DNA from: Donghicola sp036139795
GTDB taxonomy: Bacteria; Pseudomonadota; Alphaproteobacteria; Rhodobacterales; Rhodobacteraceae
Assembly (NCBI GenBank): GCA_036139795.1
Contig: JAYZYX010000038.1
Span: forward strand, 1-64,000
Direction: 5' to 3'
DNA: 64,000 nt
The notes under the pieces are model-generated. The model saw nothing but the letters and a program-made list of their open reading frames with translations, did no database searches and had not been told where the DNA came from. The stretch's first letter is position 1. The number at the start of each line of letters is the position of its first letter. The position numbers were made by a program, and so were the translations under genes. Below are positions 42,200 to 51,433 of this stretch, one piece after another.

Positions 42200-43474
42200 A
42201 TGAGTGGAATCAATGATCTCCAGCAGGCAAAGGATCTGCCTGACCAATCAAATGATCATCGTTTGCGGGTTTTGCTTGTAGATGACAGTGCCATGCAAAG
42301 ACGCATTCTTAGCGTCAGTTTACGCAAACAAGGGTACGAAATTATTGAGGCGGATAGCGGTCAGACCGCGCTAGAGCTGTGCAAAACCATGCCGCCTGAC
42401 ATTGTTCTGAGCGACTGGATGATGCCCGGAATGGACGGGTTGGAGTTCTGTCGCCGCTTTCGCAAGATGGAAAAGGATGGATATGGCTACTTTATCCTGC
42501 TGACCTCGCGGACGGATAAGGGGGATGTCAGTCACGGGTTGGATTGCGGGGCTGATGATTATTTGCCAAAGCCCGTTGTCTTTGACGAACTGCGGGCCCG
42601 ATTGTCCGCAGGTGAGCGGATTGTTCAAATGCATCGCGAATTGGCGGAAAAGAACCGGCAGTTGTCGGGCGCTTTGTCAAAACTGCAAGAGCTGTATGAG
42701 GCGCAGGAAAAAGAACTGACCGATGCCCGCCAGCTACAGCAATCCTTGGTGCCAGAGCGGTTCCGTGACTTTGGACAGGGGCAGATTTCTTTGATGCTTC
42801 GGCCTTCGGGCCATGTGGGCGGCGATCTGGTGGGGTTCTTTCCCAGCGCGCAGGATGAGGTGTTGATGTACGCCATCGATGTTTCGGGCCACGGGATCAG
42901 CAGCGCACTGATGACGGCGCGACTGGCGGCTTATCTTTCGCCCGGCCATCCGGCGATGAACCTTGCCATGCAAGAGGGGCCAGCGGGGATTTTCCGCGCC
43001 AGCGATCCCCATGCGGCCGTGGGCCGGATCAACGAACGCCTGCTGTCGGATATGCAGACCGACCACTATGCCACGATGGTTCTGGCCAGCCTGAACCTGC
43101 GCACGGGGCAATTGCGCCTGTGTCAGGCGGGCCATCCCCATCCCATCATCCACCGCGCCTCTGGCCGGATGGAGCAATTGGGGCAGGGCGGTCTGCCCGT
43201 CGGTCTGTTTGACGGGGCTGAATTCGAAACGGTGGAAACGCGGCTCGATCCCGGTGACCGGCTGTGGATTCTGTCTGACGGGATTTCAGAAAGCACTGAT
43301 CGGGCGGGGGATTTTCTGGGGGATGTGCGGACCAGCGAACTGGTCCGGATGCTGGGGGATATGCCGACAAATACCGCACTGGACGGGCTGATGTGGCATC
43401 TGGCCGATCACGCAGGCTCTGAGGATTTCGGCGACGATATCTCGGCCATTCTGTGGAACATGCAGCGCCTATAG
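42200..43474 (+). CDS. Response regulator with C-terminal PP2C (SpoIIE/RsbU-type) phosphatase, RbaY-like
   Basis: This 424-residue protein has an N-terminal receiver domain (acidic DD near 28-29, phosphoacceptor Asp72 in DIVLSDWMMPG, Lys124), a coiled-coil linker (about residues 137-190, rich in Q/E/L), and a SpoIIE-type PP2C domain. PP2C motifs are SGHVGGDLVGFF, DVSGHGISSALMTARL and ILSDGISES, with metal-binding Asp residues. Such proteins dephosphorylate anti-anti-sigma (STAS) factors. Rhodobacter capsulatus RbaY, which acts on a partner-switch affecting gene-transfer-agent production, has this architecture; no rbaV/rbaW pair is present here. Confidence 0.9.
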   Translation: MSGINDLQQAKDLPDQSNDHRLRVLLVDDSAMQRRILSVSLRKQGYEIIEADSGQTALELCKTMPPDIVLSDWMMPGMDGLEFCRRFRKMEKDGYGYFILLTSRTDKGDVSHGLDCGADDYLPKPVVFDELRARLSAGERIVQMHRELAEKNRQLSGALSKLQELYEAQEKELTDARQLQQSLVPERFRDFGQGQISLMLRPSGHVGGDLVGFFPSAQDEVLMYAIDVSGHGISSALMTARLAAYLSPGHPAMNLAMQEGPAGIFRASDPHAAVGRINERLLSDMQTDHYATMVLASLNLRTGQLRLCQAGHPHPIIHRASGRMEQLGQGGLPVGLFDGAEFETVETRLDPGDRLWILSDGISESTDRAGDFLGDVRTSELVRMLGDMPTNTALDGLMWHLADHAGSEDFGDDISAILWNMQRL

Positions 43475-43909
43475 GCGGTCGATCACATGCCGGACAAAGG
43501 CGCGGTCGCCGTCATTGTCCATGATCTGGGGGGCCGCAGGAAGAGGCACCCAAATCGCGGTGTGGCTTTCCTCGGTCGGGGGGCCAAGGGGACGGATCGG
43601 ACGGGCCAGATAGATCATGCAAATCTTCTCGGCCCAGAGGTCATAGTCCGGCATGTAGACGAACCGCTTGTAGGTTCCGATCCGGCGCGGGGTGGAAATG
43701 GTCCAGCCGGTCTCTTCGTAAACCTCCCGGTGCAGGGCCTGTACGGGGCTCTCACCCGCATCAATGCCACCGCCGGGCAGCTGGAATTCAGGCTCGGGCT
43801 CGGCCTGAAATGTCATCAGCATTTGCCCGCCCCGCACCAGAACCGCATAGGCCCCCGGTCTGCGCGTATAGGAAATGTCAGAGCGGCGGGGCGCACCAAA
43901 TCGTTGCAT
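43469..43909 (-). CDS. Nudix hydrolase
   Basis: This 146-residue enzyme has a Nudix box (LPGGGIDAGESPVQALHREVYEETGW; key residues G-x5-E-x7-R-E-x-x-E-E) at about residues 40-65. The substrate is unknown. It overlaps the end of the REC-PP2C gene by 6 bp (convergent) and diverges from hslO. MQRFGAPRRS at 43909 is preferred over an upstream in-frame start whose leader is unlike the family. Confidence 0.85.
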   Translation of the reverse strand: MQRFGAPRRSDISYTRRPGAYAVLVRGGQMLMTFQAEPEPEFQLPGGGIDAGESPVQALHREVYEETGWTISTPRRIGTYKRFVYMPDYDLWAEKICMIYLARPIRPLGPPTEESHTAIWVPLPAAPQIMDNDGDRAFVRHVIDRL

Positions 43910-44028
43910 TCTGGAAATCCTGCATGAGGGAAACATGGATTATTGGCACCATAGCCCTTTGGTCCGGCACTTGTAGCCCCTATATGGGCGCGGTATGCCC
44001 AAACCGATCCGCGTAAGGGAACCCCACT

Positions 44029-45027
44029 ATGCAAGTGAACAAAATTGCCTGGGACGACACTGTTCTGCCGTTCCAGCTGGACAAAGCCGATATCCGCGGG
44101 CGCGTTGCCCGCCTTGACGGGGTGCTGGATGGCATTCTGAAGCAGCACGACTATCCCGCGCCGGTCGAAGCCTTGGTCGCCGAGATGGCGCTGCTGACCG
44201 CACTGATTGGCCAGACCATCAAACTGCGCTGGAAGCTGTCGCTTCAGGTGCAGTCGAATGGCCCTGTGCGCATGATCGCCACCGATTACTACGGCCCCGA
44301 AAAAGAGGGCGAGCCCGCCCGCATCCGCGCCTACGCCAGCTATGACGCTGATCGTGTGGATGCCAAAGCTGCGCCCATGTCGTTGATCGGCAACGGCTAC
44401 TTTGCCGTTCTGATCGATCAGGGTCCCGACATGCAGCCCTATCAGGGCATCGCGCCGCTGAACCGCGATTCTCTTTGTGCCGCGGCACAGGGCTATTTCG
44501 CGCAGTCCGAACAGCTGCCCACCCGTTTCCACGTGACCTTCGGCAAATCCACCGAAGCGGGCGGTGTGGAACATTGGCGTGCGGGCGGCGTGATGTTGCA
44601 GCACATGCCCAAAGCCTCGCCTTTTGCCAGCGGCGAAGGTGGCTCGGGCGAAGGTGGTGTGCTGATGGCCCACGATCTGGTGGACGGCGATGACGCCGAA
44701 AACTGGAACCGTGCCAACATCCTGCTGGATTCGGCAGAAGAGCTGGAAATGATCGGCCCAAGCGTATCGCCCACCGATCTGCTGTACCGCCTGTTCCACG
44801 AAGAGGACGTGCGGGTCTATGACGCGCAGCCGGTGAAATTCGGCTGTACCTGCTCGGAAGAGCGGGTGCGCAGCAGCCTGTCGATCTATTCGCGCAAGGA
44901 CATCGCCACGATGACCACCGAAGAAGGTCGCGTAACTGCGGATTGCCAGTTCTGCGGTGCCCATTACGATCTGGACCCCGCCACCCTTGGCTTCGAAGCC
45001 GAGAAGCCCGCTGATGGCGGGGAATGA
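44029..45027 (+). CDS. hslO: Redox-activated holdase chaperone Hsp33
   Basis: This 332-residue chaperone protects proteins from oxidative unfolding. The N-terminal domain contains LIGQTIKLRWKLSLQVQSNG and GYF-type strands. The zinc module near the C-terminus is CTC (in FGCTCSEERV) plus CQFC (in DCQFCGAHYDL), the four cysteines that sense peroxide or HOCl. It is the first gene of an operon with the CoA-type Nudix hydrolase and cca. Confidence 0.95.
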   Translation: MQVNKIAWDDTVLPFQLDKADIRGRVARLDGVLDGILKQHDYPAPVEALVAEMALLTALIGQTIKLRWKLSLQVQSNGPVRMIATDYYGPEKEGEPARIRAYASYDADRVDAKAAPMSLIGNGYFAVLIDQGPDMQPYQGIAPLNRDSLCAAAQGYFAQSEQLPTRFHVTFGKSTEAGGVEHWRAGGVMLQHMPKASPFASGEGGSGEGGVLMAHDLVDGDDAENWNRANILLDSAEELEMIGPSVSPTDLLYRLFHEEDVRVYDAQPVKFGCTCSEERVRSSLSIYSRKDIATMTTEEGRVTADCQFCGAHYDLDPATLGFEAEKPADGGE

Positions 45028-45610
45028 TCTGAAACAGACCCTATTGGCGGCCCTGTCGAAACCGGCAGGGCCGTCGTCTGACTTTGACTTGAACCCTTCG
45101 GTCGTTTTGCCCGAAGGCCGCAAGTTGCGGCCCGCAGCGGTTCTTCTGGCGTTTGAGCCGACGCATGCGGGCGGGCGGCTGTGGCTGACCAAACGCTCAT
45201 CTGCGCTCAAGCACCACCCGGGCCAGATCGCGGCCCCCGGTGGCAAGCAAGACCCCGAAGATGCCGATCTGACCGCCACTGCGCTACGTGAGGCGCGGGA
45301 AGAGATCGCGCTGCCCTCTGAAAATGTGGAAATCCTTGGGTCGCTGCCCGCGCATGAAACAGTGACTGGCTTTGCCATGACCCCGATCGTAGGGCTTTTG
45401 CACACGCCTTTTACGCCGAAACCCGAGGCGGGTGAGGTGGCCGAGGTCTTTCACGTTCCCTTTGATCATGTGACCGATCCGGCCCGTTTTCTGATCCAAG
45501 GCCGCCGTTGGCGCGGACAGCGCCGCCACTACTATGCGGTGCCCTATGGTCCCTATTATATCTGGGGTGCAACGGCGCGGGTGCTGCGCGGCTTGGCAGA
45601 GAGGATGTGA
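45014..45610 (+). CDS. CoA pyrophosphatase-type Nudix hydrolase
   Basis: This 198-residue protein has the UPF0035 signature (LTKRSSALKHHPGQIAAPGG) joined to the Nudix box (ATALREAREEIAL), the pattern of CoA/acyl-CoA diphosphohydrolases such as NudL/YeaB. It probably degrades CoA or oxidised CoA to 3',5'-ADP and 4'-phosphopantetheine. It starts inside the end of hslO (14-bp overlap) and its stop overlaps the cca ATG by one base. Confidence 0.87.
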   Translation: MAGNDLKQTLLAALSKPAGPSSDFDLNPSVVLPEGRKLRPAAVLLAFEPTHAGGRLWLTKRSSALKHHPGQIAAPGGKQDPEDADLTATALREAREEIALPSENVEILGSLPAHETVTGFAMTPIVGLLHTPFTPKPEAGEVAEVFHVPFDHVTDPARFLIQGRRWRGQRRHYYAVPYGPYYIWGATARVLRGLAERM

Positions 45611-46767
45611 TGCAGGTTACCGGCGAATGGCTAATACGGGATGAAACGCAGGCAGTCTGCGCCGCGCTGGTCGATGCCGGTTATCAGGCATGGTTCGTTG
45701 GTGGCTGCGTCCGTAATGCTCTGATCGGGGCGCCTGTGGATGACATCGACATCTGCACCGATGCACGTCCCGAAACTGTGATTGCGCTGTCCGAGGCCGC
45801 AGGGCTGAAACCTGTTCCGACAGGCATTGATCACGGAACTATCACGGTGGTTTCCGGCGGTATTCCCCATGAGGTGACCACCTTCCGCCGCGATGTGGAA
45901 ACGGACGGGCGTCATGCGGTCGTGGCGTTTTCCGACACGATGGATGAGGACGCAGCGCGGCGCGATTTCACCATGAACGCCCTTTACGCGGATCGCACGG
46001 GCGCTTTGGCCGATCCTTTGGGCGGGTTGCCGGACCTTGAGACGCGGCACGTGCGCTTTATTGGCGATCCCCAGCAGCGCATTCGCGAGGATTACCTGCG
46101 TATCCTGCGGTTCTTCCGGTTCTCGGCTTGGTACGGTGATCCGGCGTTGGGCATGGACCCCGAAGGATTGGCGGCTTGCGCGGCCTTGTCGGACGGGATC
46201 GAAACCCTTGCCGCCGAGCGGATCGGGGCCGAGATGACCAAGCTGCTGCGTGCCGCCGACCCCGCGCCTGCGGTTGCGGCGATGGCGCAGTCAGGTGTGC
46301 TGTTGCAGGTGTTGCCCGCTGCTGATCATACCGCCCTTGCGCCGCTGGTGCATCTTGAGGCGCAAGCAGGCCAGACCCCCGATCCGATGCTGCGCCTTGC
46401 CAGCCTTGGCGGGCAGGATGTGGCGGATCGTCTGCGTCTGTCCAAAGCAGACGCCAAACGGCTGGAAGCCTTGCGCACTTGGGCGCTTGAAGGGCAGCCG
46501 CCCCATGAAGCGGGTTATCGTCTTGGTGCTGACATGGGTGCGCGGGCAGTGGTTTTGCGTGCAGCGCTGATGGGCCAGCCGGTCAACCCGACCGATCTGG
46601 ATAGCGTAGCCAAAGGCGCGGCGGCGCAATTCCCTGTAAAAGCGGCTGATCTGATGCCCGAATACACCGGCGCACAGTTGGGTCTGCGGCTTAAGGCGCT
46701 TGAAAAGCGGTGGATCGAGGCGCAGTTTACCCTCAGCAAACAAGATCTTTTGAACGCTCCCGATTAA
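45610..46767 (+). CDS. cca: CCA tRNA nucleotidyltransferase / poly(A) polymerase family
   Basis: This 385-residue class II nucleotidyltransferase has AWFVGGCVRNALIG and DDIDICTDARPE (catalytic DxD) in its first 60 residues, RRDFTMNALYAD, and IREDYLRILRFFRFSA. It adds or repairs the CCA end of tRNA. The start at 45610 is chosen because it overlaps the preceding stop (TGATG) and begins MQVTGEWLI; an earlier in-frame ATG lies deep in the previous gene. No HD domain is obvious. Confidence 0.92.
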   Translation: MQVTGEWLIRDETQAVCAALVDAGYQAWFVGGCVRNALIGAPVDDIDICTDARPETVIALSEAAGLKPVPTGIDHGTITVVSGGIPHEVTTFRRDVETDGRHAVVAFSDTMDEDAARRDFTMNALYADRTGALADPLGGLPDLETRHVRFIGDPQQRIREDYLRILRFFRFSAWYGDPALGMDPEGLAACAALSDGIETLAAERIGAEMTKLLRAADPAPAVAAMAQSGVLLQVLPAADHTALAPLVHLEAQAGQTPDPMLRLASLGGQDVADRLRLSKADAKRLEALRTWALEGQPPHEAGYRLGADMGARAVVLRAALMGQPVNPTDLDSVAKGAAAQFPVKAADLMPEYTGAQLGLRLKALEKRWIEAQFTLSKQDLLNAPD

Positions 46768-46828
46768 CCGTCACGCTTTCTCGCCAGACTTCGGGCACTA
46801 TAGTTCATCCCGAACAGAGTTGAGACAT

Positions 46829-48685
46829 ATGCTGCGGTTTTTCGAAAACCTCATTGATCCCTATGCCCCCTATGAGGAACCCGACCAGCCTCCGCGCCGC
46901 GTTAGGGACTATCTGTGGTGGCTGTCGCAGCCCTTCAAACGGGTCTTTGCCTTTGCCGGTCTGGCAGCCATATCGGTCGCCGTTGTCGAGATTTGGCTGA
47001 TCTACTACATGGGCCGGCTGGTGGATCTGCTACAGGGCGATCCGCAGACTTTCTGGGCTGATCACGGGCTAGAGGTCGGTCTGGTGGCGCTGTTCATCCT
47101 GACCCTGCGCCCGCTATTTCAGGCGCTGGATGTGGCGCTGCTGAACAACGCGATCCTGCCGAACTTTGGTACCATCTTCCGTTGGCGGGCGCACAAACAC
47201 GTGTTGCGCCAGTCCGTCGGCTGGTTCGAGAATGACTTTGCCGGTCGCATCGCGGGGCGGATCATGCAGGCCCCACCTGCCGCCGGAGAGGCGGTGTTTC
47301 AGGTCTTTGACGCGTTGGCCTTTTCCTTTGCCTATGTGGTGGGGGCGGCGGTTCTGCTGGCGGACAGTGATCTGCGACTGATGCTGCCGCTGTTGGCGTG
47401 GTTGGGCCTTTATCTGCTGCTGGTCCGCTGGGTGATGAAGCGCATCGCGCCCGCGTCCAAGGCCGCTGCGGACTCGCGCTCGAAGATTTCGGGGCGGGTG
47501 GTGGACAGCTACTCCAACATCCAGTCGGTCAAGCTGTTCGCCCATCACGACCGCGAACTCGACTACGCCTATGAGGCGATCGAGGATGCCCGCCGCACCT
47601 TCCAGACCGAGATGCGCCTATACACCATCATGGATCTGGCGCTGGTGATCCTGAACGGTTTGCTGATCGTCGGCGTTGTCGGTTGGGCGCTGTATCTGTG
47701 GACTGTGGGCTCGGCCACCTTGGGGATTGTCGCGGCGGCAACCGCGCTGACCCTGCGCCTGAACGCGATGACTGGCTGGATCATGTGGGCCGTTAGCAGC
47801 TTTTTCCAACAGCTTGGCGTGGTGGATGAGGGGCTAGAAACCATTGCCCAACCCATCGATCTGGTGGACCGTCCCGATGCGCAGCCCTTGCAGCTGCGCG
47901 AAGGTTTGATTCAGGTGAAAGACCTGTCGCACCACTACGGCAAGGGCCAAGGCGGCTTGGATCACATTAGCCTGACCATCCAACCGGGGGAAAAGGTGGG
48001 TCTGGTGGGCCGGTCGGGGGCCGGAAAATCCACTCTGATCAAGTTGCTGTTGCGGTTCTATGACGTAGAACAGGGACAAATCCTGATTGACGGGCAGGAT
48101 ATCGGCGCGGTGACCCAAGACAGCCTGCGCGGGCAGATCGGCATGGTGACGCAGGACAGCAGCCTTATGCACCGCTCGGTCCGGGATAACATCCTATACG
48201 GCAAGGCCTCGGCCTCTGAGGCAGAGATGGCGCAGGCCGCGGCGCAGGCTGCGGCGGATGTGTTTATCCCGACGTTGGAAGACCCCGAGGGCCGCACCGG
48301 CTATGACGCCCATGTGGGCGAGCGCGGCGTGAAATTGTCGGGCGGTCAGCGGCAGCGGATCGCGCTGGCGCGGGTCTTCCTGAAGAACGCGCCCATTCTG
48401 GTGCTGGATGAAGCCACAAGTGCGCTGGATTCAGAGGTTGAGGCGGCAATTCAGGAAACGCTCTACCAGATGATGGAGGGTAAGACGGTGATCGCCATTG
48501 CCCACCGTTTATCCACGATTGCCCAGATGGACCGGATCATCGTGCTGGATCAGGGGCAGATCGTTGAAGACGGCACCCACGAGGCGCTGCTGACCCAAGG
48601 CGGCATCTACGCCAGCCTTTGGACGCGCCAGTCCGGCGGGTTTCTGGGCCGCACGCCAGATGGCGAACAAGAGGGCGCGCGATGA
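46829..48685 (+). CDS. ABC exporter, half-transporter A
   Basis: This 618-residue half-transporter has an N-terminal membrane domain (about 1-340, six segments, for example LIYYMGRLVDLL and MLPLLAWLGLYLLLVRWVM) and a C-terminal ATPase. Walker A GRSGAGKST lies near residue 393, the signature LSGGQRQRIAL near 502 and Walker B ILVLDEATSALD near 522, with H-loop IAHRLST. The start at 46829 is preferred; an in-frame TTG at 46820 adds three residues. The second half-transporter overlaps its end by 4 bp, suggesting a heterodimer that exports lipids, peptides or drugs; the substrate is unknown. Confidence 0.9.
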   Translation: MLRFFENLIDPYAPYEEPDQPPRRVRDYLWWLSQPFKRVFAFAGLAAISVAVVEIWLIYYMGRLVDLLQGDPQTFWADHGLEVGLVALFILTLRPLFQALDVALLNNAILPNFGTIFRWRAHKHVLRQSVGWFENDFAGRIAGRIMQAPPAAGEAVFQVFDALAFSFAYVVGAAVLLADSDLRLMLPLLAWLGLYLLLVRWVMKRIAPASKAAADSRSKISGRVVDSYSNIQSVKLFAHHDRELDYAYEAIEDARRTFQTEMRLYTIMDLALVILNGLLIVGVVGWALYLWTVGSATLGIVAAATALTLRLNAMTGWIMWAVSSFFQQLGVVDEGLETIAQPIDLVDRPDAQPLQLREGLIQVKDLSHHYGKGQGGLDHISLTIQPGEKVGLVGRSGAGKSTLIKLLLRFYDVEQGQILIDGQDIGAVTQDSLRGQIGMVTQDSSLMHRSVRDNILYGKASASEAEMAQAAAQAAADVFIPTLEDPEGRTGYDAHVGERGVKLSGGQRQRIALARVFLKNAPILVLDEATSALDSEVEAAIQETLYQMMEGKTVIAIAHRLSTIAQMDRIIVLDQGQIVEDGTHEALLTQGGIYASLWTRQSGGFLGRTPDGEQEGAR

Positions 48686-50508
48686 AGATTTCAGACTGGA
48701 TCGACGCATTCAAACCCGCAGACGGCCCGCCGCCGCAGACGCTGTGGCCGTTCTTGCGGTGGGCGATGGCAGGGGCGTGGCCAGCGGTCATCGGGGCATT
48801 CACCCTGTCGGCGCTTGCTGGCGCGACCGAGGCAGGCTCGGCCTTGGTGCTGGGTCTGCTGGTGGATGCGGCGGGAACCTCGATGGATGTGTTTGATGCG
48901 GGGCATATGGCTGTGCTGGTGGGGGCGGTGGCCTTTTTCATCCTGCTGCGGCCTTTGACCTTTGGCCTTTCGGCAGCCGCCAACAGCGTGATCATCCAGC
49001 CTAATGTGAACCCGCTGGTTCTGTCGCGCCTGAACCGGTGGACGCTGGGGCAAGAGGTGTCGTTCTTTGACGATGACTTCGCGGGACGGCTGGCGCAAAA
49101 GCAGATGCAATGTTCGCGGGCCACGACCGATGTGGTCTCCGAATTCGTCAACGTGATCGCCTTTTCGCTGGCCTCTTTGTTGGGGTCGGTCTTGCTGTTG
49201 GGGGCGATCAGTTGGTGGGTGGCGCTTCTGCTCGCTGCGTGGCTGGGGGCCTATTTTGCGCTGATCCGGTACTTTATTCCCCGCGTGCGGGGGCGGTCCA
49301 AGGCGCGGGCCTCGGCGCGGGCGATGGTGACGGGGCAGGTGGTGGACACGATCACCAATGTCAAAACCGTTAAGCTCTTTGCCCATGACCGGTATGAGGA
49401 CAGCGCCGCGCTGGATGCGATGCGTACGTTCCGCGACAAGGCGCTGCATATGGGCCATCTGGCGGCTGCGTTTCGTGCCTGCCTGATGCTGCTGGCTGGC
49501 GTCCTACCTGTGCTGCTAATCGGGGCGACCATGGTGTTGATGCGTGGCGGACAGGCAAGCGCAGGGGATATTGCGGCGGCTGGGGCGATCTCAATCCGGA
49601 TTGCGCAGATGACTGGCTGGGTCAGTCACACGCTGATGGGAATGTACGCCAATATTGGCGAGATCGAGGACGGTATCCGTACCCTCACCCCTGCGCGGCG
49701 GATCGAGGATGCGGAAGGTGCGCCTGATTTGGTTGTGCCACGCGGTGAGATCGTCTTTGACGATCTGCGTTTTGGATATGGTCGCCGGACGGGCGGAGTG
49801 CAGGGCATTGATCTGCGGATTTCCGGTGGCGAGAAGATCGGGATTGTGGGCGCCTCTGGTGCGGGAAAATCCACGTTGGTGTCGTTGCTGCTGCGGCTTT
49901 ATCAGCCGGAAGGCGGGCGTATTGTGATTGACGGTCAGGATATCTCGGCCGTGACACAGGAGAGCCTGCGGCGGCAAATCGCGATGGTCACGCAGGATAC
50001 ATCTATGTTCAACCGCTCGGCGCGTGACAACATATTGTATGGCCGGCCGGATGCCAGCGAGGCTGAGTTGATCGCCGCGACCGAAGCCGCCGAGGCGCTG
50101 GAATTTGTAGGCCGTCTGCGTGATTTCGCGGGCCGAGAGGGGTTCGAGGCCCATCTGGGTGAACGCGGCGTAAAACTGTCAGGCGGTCAGCGGCAGCGGA
50201 TTGCACTGGCCCGCGCCATTCTGAAAGACGCCCCTATTCTGGTGCTGGACGAGGCCACCAGCGCGTTGGACAGTGAAGTTGAGGCCGCCATTCAATCGGC
50301 GTTGGAGCGGGCGATGGCGGGAAAGACAGTGCTGGCCATCGCGCACCGCTTGTCCACCATCGCGCGGATGGACCGGATTGTTGTGATGGATGATGGGCGT
50401 GTGCTCGAAGAGGGCACCCATCAGGCCTTGCTGGCGCAAGACGGGGTCTATGCGCGCCTTTGGGCGCGGCAGTCCGGTGGGTTCCTTGGCTTGGAAGCGG
50501 CAGAGTGA
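48682..50508 (+). CDS. ABC exporter, half-transporter B
   Basis: This 608-residue half-transporter has the same layout as its upstream neighbour: membrane domain (about 1-340), Walker A GASGAGKST near 389, signature LSGGQRQRIAL near 499, ILVLDEATSALDSEVEAAIQ (first part shown) and IAHRLST. The two share long near-identical ATPase blocks, which points to tandem duplication. ATG 48682 overlaps the upstream TGA. It ends before the 50534-50552 terminator. Confidence 0.9.
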   Translation: MKISDWIDAFKPADGPPPQTLWPFLRWAMAGAWPAVIGAFTLSALAGATEAGSALVLGLLVDAAGTSMDVFDAGHMAVLVGAVAFFILLRPLTFGLSAAANSVIIQPNVNPLVLSRLNRWTLGQEVSFFDDDFAGRLAQKQMQCSRATTDVVSEFVNVIAFSLASLLGSVLLLGAISWWVALLLAAWLGAYFALIRYFIPRVRGRSKARASARAMVTGQVVDTITNVKTVKLFAHDRYEDSAALDAMRTFRDKALHMGHLAAAFRACLMLLAGVLPVLLIGATMVLMRGGQASAGDIAAAGAISIRIAQMTGWVSHTLMGMYANIGEIEDGIRTLTPARRIEDAEGAPDLVVPRGEIVFDDLRFGYGRRTGGVQGIDLRISGGEKIGIVGASGAGKSTLVSLLLRLYQPEGGRIVIDGQDISAVTQESLRRQIAMVTQDTSMFNRSARDNILYGRPDASEAELIAATEAAEALEFVGRLRDFAGREGFEAHLGERGVKLSGGQRQRIALARAILKDAPILVLDEATSALDSEVEAAIQSALERAMAGKTVLAIAHRLSTIARMDRIVVMDDGRVLEEGTHQALLAQDGVYARLWARQSGGFLGLEAAE

Positions 50509-50533
50509 GTGCTGTTTGGCATCAGTTGCGCCG

Positions 50534-50552
50534 CCTCCGGCGGAGGTATTTT
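50534..50552 (+). terminator. Terminator after the ABC exporter pair
   Basis: CCTCC-GGC-GGAGG (50534-50546), inside a larger GC-rich stem, is followed by TATTTTTG. It lies between two convergent genes. The surrounding phrase (CGGAGGTATTTTTGCCAAGATGAAA-like) resembles a motif often repeated in Roseobacter intergenic regions, from memory. Confidence 0.6.
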
Positions 50553-50566
50553 TGCCAAGATGAAAG

Positions 50567-51328
50567 TCAGAGGTAGCCCTCGGACCGGAAGCTGAGTTCG
50601 CATGATTTTCCGACGATGATGTGATCGTGGAGGGTGAGGCCGAGGGCCTGCGCAGCCTCTTCTATTTTTTGGGTCATGGAGATGTCGGACTGGCTGGGGG
50701 TTGGATCGCCAGAGGGGTGGTTGTGCACCAGGATGAGGGCGCTGGCGTTCAGTTGCAGGGCGCGTTTCATCACTTCGCGCGGATAGACGGGAACGTGGTC
50801 TACGGTGCCCTTGGCTTGCTCTTCATCGGCCACGAGGACGTTTTTGCGGTCCAGATAGAGGACGCGGAATTGTTCGGTTTCCCGGTGGGCCATTGTGGTG
50901 TGGCAATAGGCGATGAGGGCCTGCCAGCTGCCCAGAAGGGGGCGCTGGATGACGCGGGAGCGGGCGAGACGGTGGGCCGCAGCCTCAACAATTTTGAGTT
51001 CAAGGATGACGGCAGGGCCGCAGCCTTTGGTTTCGGCGAGGCGTTCCCCTGGAGCGGAAATGACATGGTTGAAGTCCCCGAACCGGTCCAGAAGGGTGCG
51101 GGCGAGGGGTTTTACATCTTGTCTTGGGATTGCGCGGAACAGGATCAACTCTAGCAATTCATAGTCGGGTAGCGCGTCTGCGCCACCCTCCAAGAAGCGC
51201 TGGCGCAGGCGATGGCGGTGGTCTTTGATATAGGACGGGAGCCGTTTTGCCTCTGGCAGGGCTGCTGGTGCGGCCTCATCCATAGCGAAAAGCGAGAGTG
51301 ATTCCTGAAAGGCGTTCGGGTCTGACAT
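50567..51328 (-). CDS. radC: RadC/JAB1-domain DNA repair-associated protein
   Basis: This 253-residue protein has an N-terminal helix-hairpin-helix-like region (LPDYELLELILFRAIPRQDVKPLAR) and a C-terminal JAB1/MPN domain with the HNHPSGDPTPSQSD metalloprotease-like motif. RadC is annotated as DNA repair, but its biochemical role is unproven. It is preceded by a 105-bp region containing the dnaJ terminator. Confidence 0.93.
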   Translation of the reverse strand: MSDPNAFQESLSLFAMDEAAPAALPEAKRLPSYIKDHRHRLRQRFLEGGADALPDYELLELILFRAIPRQDVKPLARTLLDRFGDFNHVISAPGERLAETKGCGPAVILELKIVEAAAHRLARSRVIQRPLLGSWQALIAYCHTTMAHRETEQFRVLYLDRKNVLVADEEQAKGTVDHVPVYPREVMKRALQLNASALILVHNHPSGDPTPSQSDISMTQKIEEAAQALGLTLHDHIIVGKSCELSFRSEGYL

Positions 51329-51374
51329 ATGGGAAGGGTGCCCCCGAACTGGTTAACAAACGGTGCATGGCCGC

Positions 51375-51406
51375 GAAAAGCAAACGCCCGCCGGTGAGGG
51401 CGGGCG
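51375..51406 (-). terminator. Terminator of the dnaKJ operon
   Basis: CGCCCGCC (51385-51392) and GGCGGGCG (51399-51406) form an 8-bp stem with a 6-nt loop. On the minus strand a TTTGCTTTT run follows. It lies 28 bp downstream of dnaJ. Confidence 0.75.
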
Positions 51407-51414
51407 CTGCAAAT

Positions 51415-51430
51415 TGTTTCATGTGAATCA
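51415..51430. promoter_or_regulatory. parS-like site, two mismatches
   Basis: TGTTTCATGTGAATCA differs from the perfect parS at positions 8 and 14; position 8 is in the central CACGTG, which usually matters for ParB. It lies just downstream of dnaJ. A fortuitous match is quite possible. Confidence 0.25.
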
Positions 51431-51433
51431 GGA

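Noticed and set aside
43816..45405. A 529-residue minus-strand frame
   Set aside because: Antisense to hslO and the CoA Nudix gene, both of which have strong family motifs; the minus-strand translation is Arg/Gly/Ala-rich shadow sequence.
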